Shown: piece after piece, positions 8,143 through 12,916 of the stretch
How positions within the stretch are numbered: the stretch's first letter is position 1
Layout: each line of letters opens with the position of its first letter
NCBI GenBank assembly: GCA_041627475.1
Contig: JBFKQZ010000065.1
Span: 1-12,916 of the forward strand
Source: JBFGFG01 sp041627475
GTDB lineage: Bacteria; Actinomycetota; Nitriliruptoria; Nitriliruptorales; Nitriliruptoraceae
DNA length: 12,916 nucleotides
Reading direction: 5' to 3'
Position numbers and translations under genes: made by a program
Notes under the pieces: model-generated
Told to the model about the DNA's origin: nothing
What the model saw: the letters and a program-made list of their open reading frames with translations, nothing else
Databases searched by the model: none

Positions 8143-11100
8143 ATGCCCGCGCGCCCGACGGAGCCGCCGACCGACGCCCCCCGACCTCCACGGTCCGGTC
8201 GGGGCTGGTCACGTCGCGCCGCAGCCGTGCTCGGTGTGCTGGCCGTCCTGTCGCTGGCCTCGATCGGGTCGCCGGCGATCCTGACCGACCTGGTCGAGGT
8301 CCCCGACGGGGACCTCGCCACGGCGAACTGCTTCCGGGCCCGGATCGGTGCGGTCCAGTCGGGGACGACGACGTCGACCGGGCCGGGGACGACCAGCGTC
8401 CCGATCACGGCCGTCGACCCGGTGCGGGCCTTCGTGCTGCACACGGTCTCGAGCGACGGCGCTGACGCCGTCGACGGTCTCGTCAGCGTCGAGCTCACCG
8501 ACGCCACCACGCTGGACGTGGTCCGGCAGGGCAGTGGCACGGCGAACGTGACCGTCGCGTGGCACGTCGTGGAGTACACGTGCGGGATCCGCGTGCAGCG
8601 TGGTGTCGAGACCGGCAGTGCGAGCCCGGTCCGCGACGTCGAGATCAACGTGACGGACCCCGCGCGCTCCTTCACGACGGTCGCCGTGGCGCCGGGCAGC
8701 GCGGCCACCACACCCGACGCCGCGCAGCAGGTCACGTCGCGGCTGGCCGGACCGACCACGCTGCGGCTCGAGGCCGCCACGGCCCCGGCCGCCGACGCCC
8801 GGTGGGCGTGGCAGGTCGTCGAGGTCGTGCGGGACGCCGACGTCGACGCCCAGCACGTGACTGCCACGCTCGCGCCCGGCGACCTGGCGACGACGGTGCC
8901 GCTGCCGGCCGCGGTCGACCCGAGCCGCACGCTGCTCCTGGCCGGGGTCCGGACCGCCGGCGGGTCGTTGGAGCAGGCTGCGGTGACGGCCGAGCTCACG
9001 GCCACCGACGAGGTGACGCTCCAGCGTGGCACCGCTGGGGTGGCCGCGACCGTCGAGCTCCAGGTCGTCGAGCTGCTCGACGGGACGGCCGTGCAGCGCG
9101 GCAGCCTGACCGTCGCCGACGCCCTCGTGACCAACACGGCCGCGCTGGCGAGTCCCGTGGACGACACCCGCACCACGGTGCTCGCGAGCGGCACCGGCTG
9201 GGGTGGCGCGCCTGCGACCGGGCGCGCCGACGCCGGGACCGACGGGATCGGGCGGGCCCTCGGTCGCTTCGGGACCGACGACCCGGCCACCGTCCGGGTC
9301 ACCCGTGGCAGGACCGACGGTGCCACGACGTGGACCTACCAGGCCGTGACGTGGGGCGGTCCGCGGTGGTGGGACCTGGCCTACGGCTACCGCGAACGCA
9401 TCGAGGTGACGACCGCCACCACGGCTGCACCCGACGGCTACACGGTGCCGGTGACCTTCGACCACGCCGCGATGGTCGCGGCCGGGACCGCGCTCGCGTC
9501 CGGCGACGACGTCCGTGTCGTGCGCTGGGACGGCAGCACGTGGACCGAGCTCGACCGGGTGCTCGACGACCTCAGCGTGTGGGACGCCGCGGACACGACG
9601 GTCTGGTTCCGGACCGCCACGCCCATCGCTGCCGACACGACCGACGTCTCGTACTGGCTGCACCACGGCAACGGCGGTGCCGGTGCGCCGCCGGCCGACG
9701 CCGACCAGGTGTTCCTCGTCACGGAGGACTTCGAGGCCGGGCTGGGGGACTTCTCCGAACGCACGACGGGGACCGGGTGGTACGCGGCCGACGACTGGTC
9801 CCACCGCCGGACGGTGACCGTCCCGGCCGGCACGGTCGCGCGCGACCTGGCGGACGTCCCCGTGCTCGTCGCCCTCACCGACCCCACCATGACGACGCAG
9901 GTGCAGGCCGACGGCTCCGACCTGCGGTTCACCGCCGCCGACGGCGTCACCCCGTTGCCGCACGAGCTCGAGCGGTGGGACGCCGGGACGGGGCAGCTGC
10001 TCGCCTGGGTGCGCGTGCCCACGGTCGCGGCCGGCAACGACACGGACCTCGTCCTGTACTGGGGAGCGACGGACGCGCCTGCGCAGGCGGACCCCGGCGC
10101 GACCTGGCAGGGCTTCGGCGGCGTGTGGCACCTCGCGGAGGACCCGACGGGCCAGGTCCCGCACGCCGACGACAGCGCGCCGACCGGCCTGGACGGCGCC
10201 CTCCTCGGCGCCGCCGGCACCACCGTGCGGACGCCCGGCGTCGTCGGTGACGGCATCGACCTCGCCGCCGACACCGGTCGGCTCGTCGTCGGTCGGGTGA
10301 CGGTCGGGCCGACGACGCCGTTGACCGTCTCGGGCTGGGTGACGCCGGACGGGACGGCTGACGGGACCGTCCTGCGGGTCGCAGAGGCCGGCACCCTCCA
10401 CGCGGCACTGGAGGTCACCGACGCCGGCGGCGGCGCGGTCGCCGTCCGGGCGAGCCTGCGTGACCGCGACGGCACCCTGCACACCGCCACCGGCGGCACG
10501 CTGCCGGTCGGCGCGACGGGCCACGTCGCTGCCACGTGGGACGGCGCGACGCTCACGGCCTGGCTCGACGGCAGTGCGGTCGCCGCGACGACGGTGACCT
10601 CGCGCGCGGCCGTGGTCGACGCCGACGTCGCGATCGGCGGTGACCCGTCGACCGGGGCCGTGCCGCTGGACGGCACCCTCGACGAGGTCCGGCTCGAGGA
10701 CGTCGCGCGCGACGGGGCGTGGCTGGCCGCGCAGGTCGCCAACCAGTCGTCGCCCGCGACGTTCGCCAGCATCGGCGCTGCGGCGTCCGGCAGCTGGTTC
10801 GGCGCCGGGACGTGGGCGGCCCGCACCCCGCTCACGGTCGACGCCGGCGTCGTCGACGCGGCCGGCAGTGGCACCGACCTCACCGACTTCCCGCTGCTGG
10901 TGTCGTTCACCGATGCCGCACTCGGGGCGAGCGCGCAGGCCGACGCGCGCGACCTGGTCTTCACCGCCGACGACGGCAGCACCCGTCTGGACCACGAGAT
11001 CGAGTCCTGGGACGGCTCGACGGGAACGCTCGTCGCATGGGTCCGCGTGCCGCTGCTGTCGGCGACCCTGGACACCCGCGTGTTCGTCTACCACGGCAAC

Positions 11101-11199
11101 GCGGCGGCGGTCGACCAGCAGGACCCCGACGGCGTCTGGGGGCCGGAGCACCGGGCGGTGTTCCACCTCGCGGACGATCCCGAGGAGGTGGTCCCGTGA
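8143..11199 (+). CDS. Secreted multidomain surface protein with DUF2341 and LamG domains
   Basis: A 1018-residue exported protein. Residues 20-60 hold basic GWSRRAAA, a hydrophobic core and then GSPAILTDL...GDLATANC, resembling the SipW-dependent signals of TasA/camelysin-type proteins. Residues 65-404 are four degenerate ~85-residue repeats with VDPxR and a closing WQVVE-type strand, several followed by VQRG. Then come three DUF2341-type domains (about 409-512, 551-640 and 892-986; signatures SYWLHHGN, LVLYWG, VFVYHGN) and one LamG/concanavalin-like domain (about 661-880, opening VWHLAEDPTG and ending LDGTLDEVRLEDVARDGAWL). The first DUF2341 copy is the most divergent. DUF2341 and LamG domains occur in adhesins and secreted glycan-binding proteins; no catalytic site is visible, so I infer binding or structure. 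The protein stops at VFHLADDPEEVVP, where a second LamG would begin. There is no LPxTG or C-terminal anchor, no lysine and only two cysteines (63, 147). The ATG at 8143 has only a weak GAAGG two bases before it. Confidence 0.85.
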   Translation: MPARPTEPPTDAPRPPRSGRGWSRRAAAVLGVLAVLSLASIGSPAILTDLVEVPDGDLATANCFRARIGAVQSGTTTSTGPGTTSVPITAVDPVRAFVLHTVSSDGADAVDGLVSVELTDATTLDVVRQGSGTANVTVAWHVVEYTCGIRVQRGVETGSASPVRDVEINVTDPARSFTTVAVAPGSAATTPDAAQQVTSRLAGPTTLRLEAATAPAADARWAWQVVEVVRDADVDAQHVTATLAPGDLATTVPLPAAVDPSRTLLLAGVRTAGGSLEQAAVTAELTATDEVTLQRGTAGVAATVELQVVELLDGTAVQRGSLTVADALVTNTAALASPVDDTRTTVLASGTGWGGAPATGRADAGTDGIGRALGRFGTDDPATVRVTRGRTDGATTWTYQAVTWGGPRWWDLAYGYRERIEVTTATTAAPDGYTVPVTFDHAAMVAAGTALASGDDVRVVRWDGSTWTELDRVLDDLSVWDAADTTVWFRTATPIAADTTDVSYWLHHGNGGAGAPPADADQVFLVTEDFEAGLGDFSERTTGTGWYAADDWSHRRTVTVPAGTVARDLADVPVLVALTDPTMTTQVQADGSDLRFTAADGVTPLPHELERWDAGTGQLLAWVRVPTVAAGNDTDLVLYWGATDAPAQADPGATWQGFGGVWHLAEDPTGQVPHADDSAPTGLDGALLGAAGTTVRTPGVVGDGIDLAADTGRLVVGRVTVGPTTPLTVSGWVTPDGTADGTVLRVAEAGTLHAALEVTDAGGGAVAVRASLRDRDGTLHTATGGTLPVGATGHVAATWDGATLTAWLDGSAVAATTVTSRAAVVDADVAIGGDPSTGAVPLDGTLDEVRLEDVARDGAWLAAQVANQSSPATFASIGAAASGSWFGAGTWAARTPLTVDAGVVDAAGSGTDLTDFPLLVSFTDAALGASAQADARDLVFTADDGSTRLDHEIESWDGSTGTLVAWVRVPLLSATLDTRVFVYHGNAAAVDQQDPDGVWGPEHRAVFHLADDPEEVVP
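8335..9354 (+). repeat. Four degenerate ~85-residue tandem protein repeats
   Basis: Within the 1018-residue surface protein, residues 65-404 repeat one pattern: a V(Q)xG-like opening, a V-D-P-x-R-(A/S/T) segment followed by hydrophobic residues, a strand ending in ELTDATTL, RLAGPTTL, ELTATDEVTL or TDDPATV, then Val-rich WHVVEY, WQVVEV, LQVVEL or YQAVTW. VQRG follows the first and third units at 151-154 and 317-320. They are visible at protein level only; the DNA copies have diverged. I do not know a family name. C63 and C147 bracket the first unit and could form a disulphide. Confidence 0.6.
11182..11188 (+). promoter_or_regulatory. Shine-Dalgarno embedded in the previous gene's last codons
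   Basis: GAGGAGG lies seven bases before the GTG at 11196 and at the same time encodes part of the final EEVVP of the upstream protein. It supports choosing 11196 as the start of the beta-helix gene and shows that the overlap (GTGA) is organised for coupled translation. Confidence 0.75.
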
Positions 11200-12916
11200 G
11201 GCCCGTGCTCCTCGTCCGCCACCACCCCCGCGCCGCTGCGTCCGGGGCGGCGCTGCTGCTCGTCCTGGCGCTGCTCGTCCCGGTGCGCCAGTCGCTGGTG
11301 CGGTCCTTCGCCGTGCCCGACGTGACCGTCGACTCGACCGCTGACGACGGGGACCTCGTGGTGGGCGACGGGCTGTGCCAGACGGCCAGCGGTGCCTGCA
11401 CGCTGCGGGCCGCGCTGCAGGAGGCCAACGGTCCCCTCGTGGACACGATCAACTTCGCCGTGCCGGTGAGTGACCCGAACAACGACGGGCTCGTGGTGAC
11501 GTTCACCCCGGCAACGCCGCTGCCGACGATCACCGACGCGGTGACGATCGACGGCACGACCCAGTCGCTCTGGGTCGACGACCCGATCGTCGCGATCAGT
11601 GGCGCGACGGCCGGCGGGACCGTGCTCGACGTCGACGCGGCCAGCACGCTGCGGGGACTCGTCGTCCACGACGCCGGGACGGTCGGGATCGACCTCGACG
11701 GTGCGGGCAGCACCGTCACCGGCACCTGGGTCGGCGTCCGCCCGGACGGCACGACGGCTGCCGGCGGCACCGGCGACGGGATCCTCGTGCGGACGACGAC
11801 CGGCACGACGCTCGGTGGTCCGGCCGCGGCCGACGGGGTGGTCGTGGCCGACGCCGGCGGGCACGGCGTGCACGTCCTGGCCGACGGCACCCGGCTGGTC
11901 GCGGTACGGGTCGGCACGAGTCCTGACGGGACCATGCCCATGGGCGTCGGTGGCGACGGTGTGCGCTTCGACGGCGTGACGGGTGGCGTGGTGCAGGACG
12001 GCGCCGTCGCGAACAGCGGCGGCGCGGGTGTCGCCGTCGTCGGTGGCAGTGACGACGTCGCCGTCATCGGCACGACGCTGGTGGCGAACGGTGGTCTGGC
12101 GATCGACCTCGGTGTCACCGGGGTCGCCCCGAACGACCCGGGCGACGGGGACCCCGGCGACAACGGCCTGCTCAACCACCCGGTCGTCACCGACACGGGC
12201 GTGGCCAGCGTCGACGTCACGCTCGACGTCGACGTCCCTGTGGGCGACGACGTCCGCATCGAGGTCTTCCGCAACCCCTCCGGTGCCGACCCGTCCGGGT
12301 TCGGTGAGGCAGAGGAGCTGGTGGGCACGACGACGTTCACGTCGACGGGGGTCTCGGCGGTCGTGACCGTCCCGACGAGCCAGCTGGCGGCCGGTGACGT
12401 CCTGACAGCGACAGCCACCGAGGTGGTCGGCCCGGCCTTCGGCGCGACCAGCGAGCTCGGCCCCGCGGCCACCGTGACCCTCGCCGTCGTCAACACCACC
12501 GGCGACGCCGGCGACGCGAGCCCCGGTGACGGGGTGTGCGCGGCGGCCGGCGTCAACGTCGACGGTGACCCCGCCTGCACGCTGCGCGCCGCGCTCCAGG
12601 AGGTCGCAGCGGCGACGGTCGACGGCATCGCGTTCGCCGTCCCGGACGGCGAGCCCGGCAAGAGCGGTGGGGTCGTCACGATCGCACCCGCGACCGACCT
12701 CCCCGCCGTCGCCGGCCCCGTCGCGATCGACGGGACCACGCAGGCTGGCTTCACGGGCGACCCGGTCGTCGCGATCGACGGGGCGGGCGTCACCGGCCCG
12801 GTGCTCGACGTCGCCGCGGCCGACGTGACGGTCACCTCGCTCGCGGTCCTCGGCGGCCCGTCGCACGGGCTCATCGTGACCGGTGACGACGTCGCGATCG
12901 CCGACACCTGGGTCGG
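11196..12916 (+). CDS. CSLREA-type parallel beta-helix surface protein (3' truncated by window)
   Basis: An open frame of 573 codons that runs past the window end, starting at a GTG whose TG is shared with the previous stop. The N-terminus is a signal or anchor: basic RPVLLVRHHPR, then hydrophobic AAASGAALLLVLALLVPV (about 13-30). Module 1 begins with C61, C68 and TLRAALQEAN (69-78), the CSLREA motif, followed by INFAVP, a VTIDGTTQ strand (117-123) and Gly/Val/Asp-rich rungs with TWVGVRPDG (178-186) and IGTTLVANGGLAIDLG (291-306), typical of right-handed beta-helices. A linker with IEVFRNPSG, ADPSGFGEAEELVG and TATATEV (about 330-430) precedes module 2 (C448, C461, TLRAALQE at 462-469, VAIDGTTQAG), which reaches TWVG at the window edge. 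Such proteins are usually secreted adhesins or passenger-like fibres; no lyase active site is evident. It is coupled to the DUF2341/LamG gene. One lysine is visible (K489). Confidence 0.85.
   Translation, partial: MRPVLLVRHHPRAAASGAALLLVLALLVPVRQSLVRSFAVPDVTVDSTADDGDLVVGDGLCQTASGACTLRAALQEANGPLVDTINFAVPVSDPNNDGLVVTFTPATPLPTITDAVTIDGTTQSLWVDDPIVAISGATAGGTVLDVDAASTLRGLVVHDAGTVGIDLDGAGSTVTGTWVGVRPDGTTAAGGTGDGILVRTTTGTTLGGPAAADGVVVADAGGHGVHVLADGTRLVAVRVGTSPDGTMPMGVGGDGVRFDGVTGGVVQDGAVANSGGAGVAVVGGSDDVAVIGTTLVANGGLAIDLGVTGVAPNDPGDGDPGDNGLLNHPVVTDTGVASVDVTLDVDVPVGDDVRIEVFRNPSGADPSGFGEAEELVGTTTFTSTGVSAVVTVPTSQLAAGDVLTATATEVVGPAFGATSELGPAATVTLAVVNTTGDAGDASPGDGVCAAAGVNVDGDPACTLRAALQEVAAATVDGIAFAVPDGEPGKSGGVVTIAPATDLPAVAGPVAIDGTTQAGFTGDPVVAIDGAGVTGPVLDVAAADVTVTSLAVLGGPSHGLIVTGDDVAIADTWV
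11376..12916 (+). repeat. Two CSLREA/beta-helix modules repeated with 393-residue spacing
   Basis: The CTLRAALQE motif starts at 11397 and again at 12576, exactly 1179 bp (393 codons) apart. The 28 bases from each of those points agree at 26 positions. After each motif the same order of segments follows (FAVP, PATxLP, IDGTTQ, DDPIVAI or GDPVVAI, VLDV, TWVG), and each is preceded by a second Cys (C61, C448). The second copy is cut by the window end, so the total copy number is unknown. Confidence 0.75.

Noticed and set aside
8209..11166. A 985-codon minus-strand open frame antisense to the DUF2341 gene
   Set aside because: The translation is Arg/Gly/Asp low complexity with no domain, and the plus frame has recognisable DUF2341 and LamG domains.
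11199..11260. A frameshift hiding a second LamG domain after the DUF2341 gene stop
   Set aside because: Neither alternative frame after 11199 continues LamG-like sequence, and the overlapping frame starts with a clean signal peptide after a good Shine-Dalgarno.
10961..12907. Minus-strand open frames of 648 and 592 codons opposite the beta-helix gene
   Set aside because: They are Ser/Thr/Pro or Arg/Asp-rich shadows. The plus-strand frame from the GTG at 11196 is open to the end and carries CSLREA motifs.

Overview
The window is very GC-rich (well above 70% by eye), uses GTG starts freely and packs genes tightly with 1-4 base overlaps. It reads as an actinobacterial chromosome segment. The first third encodes a decaprenylphosphoryl-arabinose (DPA) module of the kind known from arabinogalactan-making Actinomycetota. 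The end of the window encodes large secreted DUF2341/LamG and CSLREA beta-helix proteins. I cannot fix the genus; a deep-branching haloalkaliphilic or marine actinobacterium (Nitriliruptoria-like) is a guess only.

Layout. Positions 1-161 hold the 3' end of an unidentified plus-strand gene, which converges on the minus-strand operon with a hairpin between them (199-235). Minus strand, 4261 down to 239: a D-lactate dehydrogenase-type 2-hydroxyacid dehydrogenase, a UbiA-family decaprenyl-phosphate phosphoribosyltransferase, the FAD oxidase DprE1 and the SDR reductase DprE2. Every junction overlaps (GTGA, TGATG, GTGA), so this is a translationally coupled operon. Three of its genes cover three of the four steps from PRPP plus decaprenyl phosphate to DPA; the phosphatase step is not in the window. 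A 146-bp divergent control region with a perfect 11-bp inverted repeat separates it from a plus-strand LppX/LprG-like lipoprotein gene (4408-5307). After a 161-bp gap with two strong hairpins comes clpB (5469-8048), the Hsp100 disaggregase.

The last part (8143 to the end) is a pair of secreted surface proteins. The first, 1018 residues, has a SipW-like export signal, four degenerate ~85-residue repeats, three DUF2341-type domains and one LamG domain, and it contains no lysine. Its stop codon overlaps the GTG start of the second gene, a CSLREA-type parallel beta-helix protein with two modules in the visible part, which runs off the window. The first protein ends exactly where a second LamG domain would normally begin.

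The most interesting points are the compact four-gene DPA operon carrying an LdhA-like gene, a DprE1 with Ala at the position of the benzothiazinone-target Cys, the lysine depletion that leaves mainly functional lysines in DprE1 and DprE2, the alternative-hairpin leader before clpB, and the coupled pair of modular surface proteins.
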